Assembly (NCBI GenBank): GCA_947625785.1
Contig: CANQPS010000013.1
Location: 24,303 to 88,302 of the forward strand
DNA: 64,000 nucleotides
Direction: 5' to 3'
Source: an uncultured Clostridia bacterium
GTDB lineage: Bacteria > Bacillota > Clostridia > Oscillospirales > Acutalibacteraceae
The stretch's first letter is position 1. The number at the start of each line of letters is the position of its first letter. The position numbers and the translations under genes are program-made. Below the pieces are notes generated by a model. That model was not told the origin of the DNA. It searched no databases and saw only the letters and a list, made by a program, of their open reading frames with translations. Below are positions 18,458 to 27,306 of the stretch, in pieces.

Positions 18458-19474
18458 TTAACGGTTATACATTTTTTTATAATAATTTTGGTATTCACCA
18501 TTAATAATAGTTTCCCACCAACTACGGTTATCTAAATACCATTGAACAGTTTTTTGAATACCATCAACAAACTTTGTTTCAGGGAACCAACCTAACTCAT
18601 CATTAATTTTGGTTGGGTCAATAGCATAACGCATATCGTGCCCCTTGCGGTCAGTAACATAAGTAATCAAACTTTCAGGTTTATTAAGAATTTTACAGAT
18701 CATCTTTACAATATCAATATTTCTCATCTCGTTATGACCACCGACATTATAAACTTCACCAACTTTACCTTTATGAACAATCATATCAATCGCTTTGCAG
18801 TGGTCCTCAACATAAAGCCAATCTCTAACATTAACACCCTTACCATATACAGGTAAAGATTTGTCGGATAACGCATTAATAATCATTAATGGAATTAGTT
18901 TTTCAGGAAAATGATACGGTCCATAATTGTTAGAACAACGGGAAATTGTTACGGGCAACCCATAGGTACGATAATAAGCAAGAACTAAAAGATCAGCTCC
19001 TGCCTTAGAACTACTATATGGAGAACTTGTATGAATTGGTGTATTCTCTGTAAAAAATAGGTCCGGTCTATCCAAAGGTAAATCACCATATACCTCATCA
19101 GTAGATACTTGATGGTATCGTGTAATACCGTACTTACGACAAGCATCCATTAAAACAGCCGTACCCATAATATTAGTTTGAAGAAAAATACTCGGATTTT
19201 CAATAGAACGGTCAACATGGCTTTCTGCTGCAAAATTAATTACAACATCAGGCTTTTCTTCTTCAAATAATTTATAAACCGCCTCTCGATTGCAAATATC
19301 CTCTTTTACAAAACGGAAGTTAGAATTATCCATAACAGAAGCAAGCGTTGATAAATTACCTGCATATGTCAGTTTATCCAAACAGATAATTCTATAATTA
19401 TTATGCTTTTTTAACATATAAAATATAAAATTACTTCCAATAAATCCTGCTCCCCCGGTAACAATTATAGTCAT
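18458..19474 (-). CDS. rfbB: dTDP-glucose 4,6-dehydratase
   Basis: A 338-residue extended SDR enzyme making dTDP-4-keto-6-deoxyglucose from dTDP-glucose. NAD-binding TGGAGFIGSNF at 6-16, HVDRSIENP, STDEVYGDL, the catalytic YSSSKAGAD (Tyr and Lys), SNNYGPYHFPEKLIPLMI and the C-terminal domain ending in WYLDN are all in place. Length and motifs match RmlB closely. It is the second enzyme of the dTDP-deoxysugar branch coded here (rmlA-rmlB-rmlC order in transcription). Confidence 0.97.
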   Translation of the reverse strand: MTIIVTGGAGFIGSNFIFYMLKKHNNYRIICLDKLTYAGNLSTLASVMDNSNFRFVKEDICNREAVYKLFEEEKPDVVINFAAESHVDRSIENPSIFLQTNIMGTAVLMDACRKYGITRYHQVSTDEVYGDLPLDRPDLFFTENTPIHTSSPYSSSKAGADLLVLAYYRTYGLPVTISRCSNNYGPYHFPEKLIPLMIINALSDKSLPVYGKGVNVRDWLYVEDHCKAIDMIVHKGKVGEVYNVGGHNEMRNIDIVKMICKILNKPESLITYVTDRKGHDMRYAIDPTKINDELGWFPETKFVDGIQKTVQWYLDNRSWWETIINGEYQNYYKKMYNR

Positions 19475-19496
19475 ATTTTTTTCCTCTCTTTAACAC

Positions 19497-20381
19497 TTAC
19501 ATAAATTTTTTCTGTAAAAACTCTTTTAAATACTGTCCATAGGTACTCTTTTTATATTTTTCAGCGATTTGTTCTAATTTACTTTCAGTAATCCATTTAT
19601 TTCTACAAGCAATCTCTTCCGGAACAGAAATTTTAATTCCTTGATATTCCTCAACCATACGAATAAAAACAGCTGCGTCTAATAGGCTATTCATTGTACC
19701 TGTATCAAACCAAGTATAACCACGCCCAAAAACTTGCACATCTAATTTATTTTCATTTAAATACATTTGATTTAATGTAGTAATTTCAAGTTCTCCTCTT
19801 TCACTCGGCTCTACCTTTTCAGCCTTTTCCGAAACACCCTTAGGATAAAAGTACAATCCGGTTACTGCATAATTACTTTTAGGATTTTCAGGCTTTTCTT
19901 CAATAGAAATAACTCTTCCGGTTTTATCAAATTCAACTATACCGAAACGCTCCGGGTCATTTACGAAATAGCCAAAAACTGTTGCACGATTATTCTGTTC
20001 TGCATTTTTTAATGCTCCTCTGAGTTTCTGATACATACCGTTTCCATAGAAAATATTATCACCCAATATCATTGTGCAGGCATCATCACCGATAAATTCC
20101 CTTCCGATTAAAAAAGCCTGAGCCAAACCATCAGGGGAAGGTTGTTCTTTATATTCTAAATTAATTCCAAAGTTCGAGCCGTCTCCCAAAAGATTTTTAA
20201 ACAATGGTAAATCATTATGTGTAGAAATTAATAGAATTTCTTGAATTCCCGCCAGCATAAGTGTAGATAAGGGATAATAAATCATTGGCTTATCATATAC
20301 AGGGAGTAATTGCTTAGAGGAACTCAGTGTAAGAGGATATAATCTTGTACCGGCCCCACCCGCTAAAATAATTCCTTTCAT
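19497..20381 (-). CDS. rfbA: Glucose-1-phosphate thymidylyltransferase
   Basis: A 294-residue nucleotidyltransferase making dTDP-glucose from dTTP and glucose-1-phosphate. The signature [16 protein letters not shown] is at 3-18, followed by [33 protein letters not shown] and the C-terminal [14 protein letters not shown]; it is the short RmlA form. It starts the dTDP-sugar block and is preceded by a GT4 gene in the same direction. The phosphohexomutase at 45832-47547 could supply glucose-1-phosphate. Confidence 0.96.
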   Translation of the reverse strand: MKGIILAGGAGTRLYPLTLSSSKQLLPVYDKPMIYYPLSTLMLAGIQEILLISTHNDLPLFKNLLGDGSNFGINLEYKEQPSPDGLAQAFLIGREFIGDDACTMILGDNIFYGNGMYQKLRGALKNAEQNNRATVFGYFVNDPERFGIVEFDKTGRVISIEEKPENPKSNYAVTGLYFYPKGVSEKAEKVEPSERGELEITTLNQMYLNENKLDVQVFGRGYTWFDTGTMNSLLDAAVFIRMVEEYQGIKISVPEEIACRNKWITESKLEQIAEKYKKSTYGQYLKEFLQKKFM

Positions 20382-20413
20382 ATTAACTAAAGCTCCTTTA
20401 TTAAAATTTCATT

Positions 20414-21541
20414 TTATTTTAGATATATCTTAATAGTTTCGTTTACAACATCATTCCAAGGGTATTTATTACAAATAAAACTCGCAGAACTTTCTTTATA
20501 TATTTTAACCAAATTTTCATCATCACATACTTTTTGTAATTTAACTGTTAAATCATCTACATTAGATTTTTTAAATAATATAGCTTTGTCTTCGACAACT
20601 GATGCACATTCATCAATATCAGATACTATACAACAATTACCATAACTCATAGCCTCCAATAAACTTAAAGGCATACCTTCTAAGTCTGACGGCAAAACAT
20701 ATACATAGGCATTACTATATAATTCGTCCAGCATTTTTCCTTCAACAAAACCTGTGAATATAATCCTATTATCACTACTACAAATTTTCTTTAATTTATT
20801 AAAAAATGATTTTGTATCACTTGGACTTCCGGCAATAACTAATTTTTTGTTAGTCTTAACTTTTTGGAAAGCCTCAACAAGATATTCTATCCCCTTTTCT
20901 GGAACTATTCTTCCTAAAAATAGAATATATTCGTCTTTGCATAAATTAAAATATCTACTTATTAATTCTGCATCTCTTATTTGAGGTTTATTTACGCCAT
21001 TAGGTATAAATTTTGTTTCTCTGTTGTAAACTCTTTTAAAATACTGTCTTGTACTTTCTGATAAAACTATAATTTCATCAGCATATTTTACAGCACATTT
21101 TTCTCCAAATTTTATGTAAGAACTTGCAAATTTACCCCATTTTTTTCTTTTATAATCCAAACCGTGAATGGTTACTATACACTTTTTTCCAAGCAGTTTA
21201 GGAAGCCAGAGCATAGCACAAGGACCTTCTGAATGAAAGTGAGCTACATCGTATTTACCAAAGGCAACTCTAATTGACCCAAAAAACGACGACATCACAG
21301 CGGCAATACCTTTTAAATTTATAACAAAAACCGATTTTAAAATAATACCTTTATATTGCTTTTGTTTAATAATATGACTGCCATTTATACTGTGACATCG
21401 CCGATTATAACAAGTAACTCTGTGTCCCCGTTGCACCATTCCGACAGATAATTCCTCTACAACGACATCAATACCACCCTCACGAGATGGAATATGTTTA
21501 TGACCAAGCATTGCAATATTGAGCTTTTTATCTTGGTTCAT
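20414..21541 (-). CDS. Family 4 glycosyltransferase (rhamnosyltransferase-like)
   Basis: A 375-residue GT-B enzyme. It starts LNIAMLGHKHIPSREGGIDVVVEELS, a pattern seen in Cps2T-like beta-1,4-rhamnosyltransferases, which often act second in repeat-unit assembly. The GT4 C-terminal domain has ILFLGRIVPEKGIEYLVEAF and the E-x7-E motif in SDLEGMPLSLLEAMSYGNCCIVSDI. It sits between the regulator pair wzz/cpsD and rmlA. The rhamnosyl assignment is a resemblance only, and rmlD is not present nearby. Confidence 0.88.
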   Translation of the reverse strand: MNQDKKLNIAMLGHKHIPSREGGIDVVVEELSVGMVQRGHRVTCYNRRCHSINGSHIIKQKQYKGIILKSVFVINLKGIAAVMSSFFGSIRVAFGKYDVAHFHSEGPCAMLWLPKLLGKKCIVTIHGLDYKRKKWGKFASSYIKFGEKCAVKYADEIIVLSESTRQYFKRVYNRETKFIPNGVNKPQIRDAELISRYFNLCKDEYILFLGRIVPEKGIEYLVEAFQKVKTNKKLVIAGSPSDTKSFFNKLKKICSSDNRIIFTGFVEGKMLDELYSNAYVYVLPSDLEGMPLSLLEAMSYGNCCIVSDIDECASVVEDKAILFKKSNVDDLTVKLQKVCDDENLVKIYKESSASFICNKYPWNDVVNETIKIYLK

Positions 21542-21579
21542 AATAAAGCTAATCCTCCCCTGAGAGTTATTACAAAATT

Positions 21580-22314
21580 TTATTTTTTTTCCGGACTACC
21601 ACCATAACCACCATAATAATAGTAATAACTATTATTAGTTGAACCTGATGCTTCATCATTAAATTGACTTAAAATAGCTCCAAGAATATTTATTCCGGAA
21701 TTTTCCAAATTTCTCTTTACTTTTGATACAATACTTTTTTCCGTATCAGCGTGTTTTATTACTAAAATAGCACCGTCTAAATTTTTACCCAAGACAATGG
21801 CATCTGCAACAACAAATGCCGGTGCTGTATCATAAATAATATAGTCAAATTTATCTTCTAATTCAACTATAAATTTTTTCATTTTATCACTTGCCAACAA
21901 TTCAGAAGGATTTGGAGGTATAACACCGGCAAGTAAAATACTCACATTAGTATCCGTTACGTGTCTTACAGCATCTTCAAATTCAATTTCACCTTTTAGA
22001 ATATTAGTAAGACCATCGGAATTATGCTTTGCAGAAATAAATCTATGCAAACTCGGCTTTCTCAAATCGCACTCTACAACACAAACTTTTTTTCCATAAG
22101 ATGAAAGTGTCAGTGCGAGATTTACGCAAGTATTTGTTTTTCCTTCATTCGCTAATGATGAAACTATCATAATACTCTTACATTTTTGTGCTGCTGTTAT
22201 AAACTCCAAATTTGTGCATAATGATCTATATGATTCAACATAAGTCATAGGAGCATTTTTATCAGTTACAGGCAACATTACTTTTTTAATGTGCTTTTCT
22301 TTAAACATTTTCAT
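21580..22314 (-). CDS. CpsD/CapB-family bacterial tyrosine kinase
   Basis: A 244-residue BY-kinase ATPase module. The Walker A motif lies in VSSLANEGKTNTCVNLAL (about 50-67), Walker A' in VVECDLRKPSLHRF, and Walker B in FDYIIYDTAPAFVVAD. The C-terminus has a tyrosine cluster (NNSYYYYYGGYGG), the autophosphorylation tail that controls chain length and export through the Wzz partner. In Firmicutes the kinase is separate from its membrane activator, and that activator is the gene just upstream, 7 bases away. This pairing identifies the start of the export machinery. Confidence 0.93.
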   Translation of the reverse strand: MKMFKEKHIKKVMLPVTDKNAPMTYVESYRSLCTNLEFITAAQKCKSIMIVSSLANEGKTNTCVNLALTLSSYGKKVCVVECDLRKPSLHRFISAKHNSDGLTNILKGEIEFEDAVRHVTDTNVSILLAGVIPPNPSELLASDKMKKFIVELEDKFDYIIYDTAPAFVVADAIVLGKNLDGAILVIKHADTEKSIVSKVKRNLENSGINILGAILSQFNDEASGSTNNSYYYYYGGYGGSPEKK

Positions 22315-22321
22315 AAGATAA

Positions 22322-23020
22322 TCAACTTCCTTTTCTACCAGTTAGTGGAATAACACCAAGCAAAGGGATATTTAATATATTTTGAATATCCTCCTCTTTT
22401 TTAAATGTATTATTAAGAAGTTCCTTAAATAATACTATTAAAAATGTAAGAACAAAGCCTATTAACGCACCTATTATTGTATTTCTTTTTTTATTTGGAC
22501 TTACAGGATTACCATTATTAGAAAGTCTTGTTTCACTTATTACTTTAACAGAACCTGCTTCAACTTTATCGGCTATAATTGGCGGCGAAACCTTAATGAC
22601 CTCGGATATTACCATTTTAGCAAACTCAGGGTCTGTATCCTTCATAGAAATTTCAACAACCTGTGTAGAATTTACCGCTGTAACACTTATGCTATTGCTT
22701 AGTGATTCGTAGGTAACAGATAATCCAAGGTTGTCTATTACTTTTTGCAGAACAGTATCAGATTTAATTATTATTGAATAAACATCGGCTAAACCTTGTG
22801 ATGCACTAAGGTCGCTTGTATTAACAGAATCAGAAGAAGTCGATTTATTATTTACTATAATTGTCGCACTTGCCTTATATTTAGGTGCAACCAAGAAATT
22901 TGAATAGGCAAAAAAAGCCGCCCCAAAACATATAGCAACTACACAAATTAAAACAATATTCTTTTTAAAAACATTAAAGACTACTTTTAAATCCAATTCT
23001 ATTTCGTTGTTATTATTCAT
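22322..23020 (-). CDS. Wzz/YveK-type chain-length determinant and kinase activator
   Basis: A 232-residue protein with two transmembrane segments (about 22-42 and 184-204) flanking an extracellular domain, the Wzz/CpsC/CapA layout. The motif NNGNPVSPNKKRNTIIGALIGFVLTFLIVLFKELLNNTFK is the proline-rich segment plus second helix typical of the family, and the short C-terminal cytoplasmic tail (EEDIQNILNIPLLGVIP) activates the CpsD kinase. It is the first gene of the polysaccharide operon, with a promoter about 55 bases upstream of the start codon. Confidence 0.93.
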   Translation of the reverse strand: MNNNNEIELDLKVVFNVFKKNIVLICVVAICFGAAFFAYSNFLVAPKYKASATIIVNNKSTSSDSVNTSDLSASQGLADVYSIIIKSDTVLQKVIDNLGLSVTYESLSNSISVTAVNSTQVVEISMKDTDPEFAKMVISEVIKVSPPIIADKVEAGSVKVISETRLSNNGNPVSPNKKRNTIIGALIGFVLTFLIVLFKELLNNTFKKEEDIQNILNIPLLGVIPLTGRKGS

Positions 23021-23074
23021 TTTAAAAACTCCAATTTAAGTTATATAATAGGATATAAGTATTATTTCATAAAA

Positions 23075-23103
23075 ATCTTACACTATTCTCTATAAAAAGT
23101 CAA
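23075..23103 (-). promoter_or_regulatory. Promoter of the polysaccharide operon
   Basis: On the minus strand TTGACT (23103-23098) and TAAGAT (23080-23075) are separated by 17 bases, a good housekeeping sigma factor match. It lies about 55 bases upstream of the wzz-like start, with no other gene between. Confidence 0.6.
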
Positions 23104-23429
23104 TATAAATCCAATATTTTTATACATCTATACATTTTTCCAAAAACCTCAAACCCAAAATTTAGCAGATTACAACAAATTAAAAAATTTATTAACACTA
23201 TTATAAATAAAGTAATTTTCAGCTTCTTAACTCGGGCTAAACTAAAAAAAATAAAGGGGCTGCCGCAATAACAGTCCAGAAAAGAAAACCCGGCAGATTG
23301 AAAGAAGGTTATCGGGTTAATGCTTTCTTAGTATAGTTTAATTGGTGAAAAACTACAGGAAAGCAAATATATTATACTATGTTTAGAAGAAATTAAAATC
23401 TATAAAAACTAATAATTAAAAAATATATC
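23104..23429. other. Intergenic stretch with one half of a dispersed hairpin repeat
   Basis: No open frame of note. At 23256-23270 there is GGGGCTGCCGCAATA, matching the left arm of the hairpin repeat found complete at 26228 and 27259 but without its right arm here. The remainder is AT-rich with no recognised element. Confidence 0.5.
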
Positions 23430-23458
23430 TTGACAAATACTATAAATTATAGTATTAT
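23430..23458 (+). promoter_or_regulatory. padR promoter with palindromic operator
   Basis: TTGACA (23430-23435) and TATTAT (23453-23458) are 17 bases apart. The spacer contains a perfect 19-base palindrome, ATACTATAAATTATAGTAT (23437-23455), that overlaps the -10 box. PadR-family proteins commonly repress their own operons through such sites, so this is the likely self-operator of the gene 20 bases downstream. Confidence 0.75.
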
Positions 23459-23476
23459 AAAATATAGGTGATGATA

Positions 23477-24010
23477 ATGGCTGCTATTGATTTGATAGTT
23501 TTAGGAATGATAAAAAAGAAACCGCAAAGTGCATATGAACTGCAAAAAAATATTGAATACCGTAATATTTCAAGGTGGGTAAAAATTAGTACCCCGTCAA
23601 TTTATAAAAAGGTTATTAAGCTTGAAGAAAAAGGGTATCTAATTAGTGAAACTCAAAAAAATGGAAAAATGCCCGAAAAGACAATTTACAGTTTAACAGA
23701 ATCGGGCGAGGAGAAGTTTTTAAGTCTTATGGAGGAAAATGCGGATAAGGTAGTGAATATCTTTTTGGATTTTAATGCTGTAATTATGAATATGGACTTG
23801 GTATCTGATGATTTTAAAGATATATTATTGGATAAAATTGAGCTTCGATTAGATGACTTGAAGAGTATTCTGGAACTAAATAAACAGGAAAAACAAAATA
23901 TCCCCATTATAGGAAAAAATATATTACAACAGCAATATGATATTGCAATAATACTCAGGGAATGGATAGAAAAATTTAAGAAGGAATATAGGGGTGATAA
24001 ACATGAATGA
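23477..24010 (+). CDS. PadR-family transcriptional regulator
   Basis: A 177-residue winged-helix regulator. It begins MAAIDLIVLGMIKKKPQSAYELQKNIE, the standard PadR N-terminus, with RWVKISTPSIYKKVIKLEEKGYL as recognition helix and wing, and a C-terminal helical dimer domain (PF10400-like). The start at 23477 has AGGTGA at 5-base spacing; the longer GTG start at 23468 overlaps that site. It overlaps the next gene, an ABC exporter ATPase, so it probably represses the exporter and itself, and responds to a toxic compound or drug as in LmrR-type systems. The inducer is unknown. Confidence 0.9.
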   Translation: MAAIDLIVLGMIKKKPQSAYELQKNIEYRNISRWVKISTPSIYKKVIKLEEKGYLISETQKNGKMPEKTIYSLTESGEEKFLSLMEENADKVVNIFLDFNAVIMNMDLVSDDFKDILLDKIELRLDDLKSILELNKQEKQNIPIIGKNILQQQYDIAIILREWIEKFKKEYRGDKHE

Positions 24011-24938
24011 ATTATTGAGTGTTCAAAATTTAGTTAAAAGCTTTTCCGAAAACAAAGTTCTGAATTGTTTATCGTTTAAAGTAGATAAGGGTGAAATACT
24101 TGGAGTTCTTGGCCCGAATGGTGCAGGAAAATCTACTATGTTTAATATTTTGTCCAGTTTGACTTCGGCAGATTCGGGTAATGTAGATTTTTCAGGCGGT
24201 ATAATACCCGGAACTAAGGAGTATAAAAAAAGTATAGGTATTGTGCCGCAGGATATCAGTTTATATAATAATATGACCGTGGAAGAAAATTTGAAATTTA
24301 TAGGTAAATTGTATGGTATAAGGGGAAAGAAGTTATCTCTCAAAGTAGATGAGATAATTGATGAAGTAAACTTGGGCGTAAAGAAAAAAGATTATATCAA
24401 GAATTTATCCGGAGGTATGAAAAGGAGGGTAAATATAGCTGCATCACTACTTCATGAACCAAAATTAGTAATTATGGACGAGCCTACTGTTGGTGTAGAT
24501 CCGCAAAGCAGAGTGGATATATGGAAAATTATAAGGAATTTAAAGGAAAAAGGACAAAGTGTTATATTTACTTCACATTATGTAGATGAGGTTGAGCGGC
24601 TTTCCGATCGGGTAATTATAATAAAAAAAGGAATAGTTGTTGCAGAGGGGACGGCAAAACAGTTAGTTAGCAAATATTGTAAAAATTATGTATATATATT
24701 GCAATTTTATTCTTTTGACGATAATTTTTGCAAAGAGTTAACAAGAAAAATCAATATAGTTGATATTGATGTAGAGGGAGATAAAGTTAAAATATATATG
24801 GATTATAGTTCAAACATTTTAGAGTATATTGTTCAAACAGCCGCATCACTTAATCTTGCAATAAAAAATATTGACATAAAGAAGCCAAATTTAGAAGATG
24901 TATTTTTTTATTTTAATATGAAGGGAGATAAGGTATGA
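24003..24938 (+). CDS. ABC transporter ATP-binding protein (drug/lipid exporter type)
   Basis: A 311-residue ATPase of the CcmA/DrrA family. Walker A GPNGAGKST, Q-loop VPQDISLYNNMTVEENL, signature NLSGGMKRRVNIAASLLHEPKLVIMDEPTVGVDP with Walker B, and the switch histidine in TSHYVDEVE are all present. The C-terminal 80 residues form the extra domain of DrrA-like proteins. The ATG at 24003 has AGGGGTGA upstream and lies within the end of padR. It works with the permease encoded 4 bases into its own end (ATGA overlap). Confidence 0.93.
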   Translation: MNELLSVQNLVKSFSENKVLNCLSFKVDKGEILGVLGPNGAGKSTMFNILSSLTSADSGNVDFSGGIIPGTKEYKKSIGIVPQDISLYNNMTVEENLKFIGKLYGIRGKKLSLKVDEIIDEVNLGVKKKDYIKNLSGGMKRRVNIAASLLHEPKLVIMDEPTVGVDPQSRVDIWKIIRNLKEKGQSVIFTSHYVDEVERLSDRVIIIKKGIVVAEGTAKQLVSKYCKNYVYILQFYSFDDNFCKELTRKINIVDIDVEGDKVKIYMDYSSNILEYIVQTAASLNLAIKNIDIKKPNLEDVFFYFNMKGDKV

Positions 24939-26128
24939 CATTCTTTACATTACTGGGCAAGGAGTTTGCAAATCTGAGAAAAAATATAGGTGTAATATTA
25001 ATACTTTTTCTTGTGCCATTGTTTATAATATTTATTATGGGTTATGCCTTTGCCGATGATGAAACGCAGTATTCCCTTGGTATAATTAATAACGATAAGG
25101 ATAGTATATTGGCTCAGGAAATAGTAAAAAATTTAGATGATGTGAAAGCTTTGGAAGTATATGGTTTTGATACAACCAAAGGAGCAGAATTAGCTGTTGA
25201 AGAGGGAAAAATTCTTGGGTATATTGATATTCCGCAGAATTTTGAGAAAAATGAGGAGTATGGACAGGCTCAGATTAATTTTGTGGTAGATAATACATAT
25301 CCCATTAAAACCTCAGCACTCAAGAGTATTGTTGAAGGATACCTTGAGAAATATAATGAAAAAACTACCGCTGTTCATACTGCGGTAAATGTGGGTATGA
25401 AGGTAAATTCTGATTGTAAGCCTGATAAATTGGTTACGTTAGCTACGGATTATTTGAGCAGTCGTGATAATGATGTTATAGAAGTTGTAACAAAATATAC
25501 CCAAACAAATCAATATCAGGTCATGTCAAGTTTTAATCAAACGACCTGTGGAATGACAGCGATGTTCATACTGTTTTTATGCATACTTTGGGGATCGGGA
25601 AATTTTTTGGAGGAACGCTTAGAAGGGACAATGACCCGGCTTCTTGTGTCACCAGCAGGATTTGGGACAATATTTACGGCAAAATTATTTTATATAGGTT
25701 TTTTGGCATTTATGCAGTTTGTTACTTTTTTCTCAATAGGACATTTTTTCTTAAATGTTCCAATCGGAAATTCAGGACTATTAATTTTGCTTAATTTGAT
25801 ATTTATTGCGGCAGCAGCGGCAATAGGATTATTAATTTCATTGATTGCGAAAACGAGAATTATGTCTATCGGACTGAGCTTTTTTATAATTATGATTTTT
25901 TCACCGTTGGGAGGATTATGGTTTCCTTTAAGTACAGTACCTGAAATACTGGTCAATATTGCAAGGGTATTGCCGTCGGGTGCATATATGCTTGCAATAG
26001 AAAAAATTATTATAAAACAGCAATCATTTTTTGATATTCTGCCAAATATCATAGTTATTATAATATACTTCATTGTCGCATGGTTAGCGAGTGCTGTTAT
26101 CGGAATAAAAAGAAAAAGAACAGTGTGA
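24935..26128 (+). CDS. ABC-2 type permease
   Basis: A 397-residue membrane component with one N-terminal helix (about 18-38), a large extracellular domain (40-200), and five helices in the C-terminal half, the YhgE/DrrB-like ABC-2 layout. The motif IFTAKLFYIGFLAFMQF and the last-helix region FSPLGGLWFPLSTVPEILVNIARVLPSGAYMLAIEKI match the ABC2_membrane family, including the L-P region before the final helix. It overlaps the ATPase gene, and a hairpin terminator follows 100 bases later. Substrate probably an antibiotic or lipid-like compound. Confidence 0.92.
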   Translation: MTFFTLLGKEFANLRKNIGVILILFLVPLFIIFIMGYAFADDETQYSLGIINNDKDSILAQEIVKNLDDVKALEVYGFDTTKGAELAVEEGKILGYIDIPQNFEKNEEYGQAQINFVVDNTYPIKTSALKSIVEGYLEKYNEKTTAVHTAVNVGMKVNSDCKPDKLVTLATDYLSSRDNDVIEVVTKYTQTNQYQVMSSFNQTTCGMTAMFILFLCILWGSGNFLEERLEGTMTRLLVSPAGFGTIFTAKLFYIGFLAFMQFVTFFSIGHFFLNVPIGNSGLLILLNLIFIAAAAAIGLLISLIAKTRIMSIGLSFFIIMIFSPLGGLWFPLSTVPEILVNIARVLPSGAYMLAIEKIIIKQQSFFDILPNIIVIIIYFIVAWLASAVIGIKRKRTV

Positions 26129-26227
26129 ATTTTGACTTGTTAAAAAATTATACTAATAAGGAATAATACTGTCCGTTGCTGGGAAAATGTTTTATTGATA
26201 CTTTTGCTAAAGAATAATTATTAGAAA

Positions 26228-26275
26228 GGGGCTGTCGCAATCTTTTTTACTCATTTGCGATAGCCCCAATTTTTC
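26228..26275. terminator. Dispersed hairpin repeat, bidirectional terminator
   Basis: Arms GGGGCTGTCGCAA (26228-26240) and TTGCGATAGCCCC (26255-26267) enclose TCTTTTTTACTCAT, followed by AATTTTT. It can stop transcription from the ABC operon and from the opposite side. The same arms and nearly the same loop occur at 27259-27304, so this is a repeat family and not only a local terminator. Confidence 0.75.
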
Positions 26276-26333
26276 GTATTTCCGCCGATATGTTAATTAT
26301 ACTTTCATCTATAATACCCGATTATTATACTGC

Positions 26334-27053
26334 CTATTTATCATTCCGACCACCACAGGCTTTGATAAAGTTTTGAAATATTTTAAGGCTGTATGTATCA
26401 GAGCTGAAAGAAAACTCAGGATGCCACTGTAATGCAAGAATGAATTTCTTATCAGGCATATATACTCCTTCAATAAGTCCGTCTTCGGAAATTGCCATTG
26501 CTTTGAGTTTTGGAGATAATTCTTTTATCGCCTGATGATGATAGCTGTTTACACCAATAATATCAGCGTTAATTATTTTACTGAGTGGTGTACCGTTGCA
26601 TATCCGTACTGAATGTACTGCCCTATCATATGGTGCAGACATATGGTGTTCTGTATCAGAAGGGTGCTGTTCATTCAGATCCTGATACAGTGTTCCGCCT
26701 AAGGCTGCATTGAAAATCTGTATTCCACGGCATATTCCTAATGCAGGTTTATCAAGCTTAATAATTCTCTCAAGAAGATATTTTTCCATAGTGTCACGTT
26801 CCTCGCAGATCTCACCACAGCACGGAAGTGTTTCCTCTCTATAAAGTTCGGGCTGCACATCCTGTCCGCCCGTAAAAAGAAATCCGTCAAATTTATCGGA
26901 TATCCTATCGAGGGTATCCGTGTCTGTTGTAAGAGGAAGCATTATAGGGATACCATCGGATATTTCTATTCCTTTCATATATCCCGGCAGCATCCAGTAG
27001 GATTTCTTATCACTGTCATACAGCGGCATTATGGCAATCAGCGGTTTTTTCAT
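26334..27053 (-). CDS. Peptidase C26 family gamma-glutamyl hydrolase (PuuD-like)
   Basis: A 239-residue class I glutamine amidotransferase-like hydrolase. The nucleophile is the cysteine in PALGICRGIQIFNAALGG, and the catalytic histidine/glutamate are in ALQWHPEFSF. FTGGQDVQPELY and VNSYHHQAIKEL are the other family blocks. Members hydrolyse gamma-glutamyl bonds, for example gamma-glutamyl-GABA in putrescine breakdown, or act on peptide or amino-acid conjugates. No polyamine genes lie nearby, so the substrate is open. AGGAGTGAG precedes the ATG at 27053. Confidence 0.9.
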   Translation of the reverse strand: MKKPLIAIMPLYDSDKKSYWMLPGYMKGIEISDGIPIMLPLTTDTDTLDRISDKFDGFLFTGGQDVQPELYREETLPCCGEICEERDTMEKYLLERIIKLDKPALGICRGIQIFNAALGGTLYQDLNEQHPSDTEHHMSAPYDRAVHSVRICNGTPLSKIINADIIGVNSYHHQAIKELSPKLKAMAISEDGLIEGVYMPDKKFILALQWHPEFSFSSDTYSLKIFQNFIKACGGRNDK

Positions 27054-27077
27054 ATAATCTCACTCCTAAAAAATTTA

Positions 27078-27104
27078 GGACGCTCTGAAACAATCAAAGC
27101 GTCC
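27078..27104 (-). terminator. Hairpin in the leader of the C26 hydrolase gene
   Basis: GGACGCT and AGCGTCC pair across a 13-base loop, and on the minus strand TAAATTTTTT follows directly, before the AGGAG ribosome site. It has the form of an intrinsic terminator in the 5' leader, so it could be an attenuator, or the terminator of an upstream transcript. Confidence 0.5.
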
Positions 27105-27258
27105 TTGCTTGTGCTTATTATAATTCAAAATTAGTTATATGTCAATGCGTTATCCAATATTTACTATAAATACTATGCTGTTTACCATTCACAGCCTCTA
27201 TGCAAAAAATACGGAATGATTGTTGTTTTTTTAGAAAAAATTCAAAATTATATTTTTA

Positions 27259-27304
27259 GAGGCTGTCGCAATATTTTTTACTTATTTGCGGCAGCCCCCT
27301 TTTA
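27259..27304. terminator. Dispersed hairpin repeat, second copy
   Basis: GGCTGTCGCAA and TTGCGGCAGCC enclose TATTTTTTACTTAT, nearly the same loop as the copy at 26228. It directly follows the end of the DUF2798-like gene on the minus strand and ends in CCTTTT on the plus strand. Confidence 0.75.
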
Positions 27305-27306
27305 AA

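Noticed and set aside
20414..21541. Calling the GT4 protein a proven rhamnosyltransferase (Cps2T)
   Set aside because: Only the N-terminal pattern is similar, and the cluster lacks rmlD, so the donor is open.
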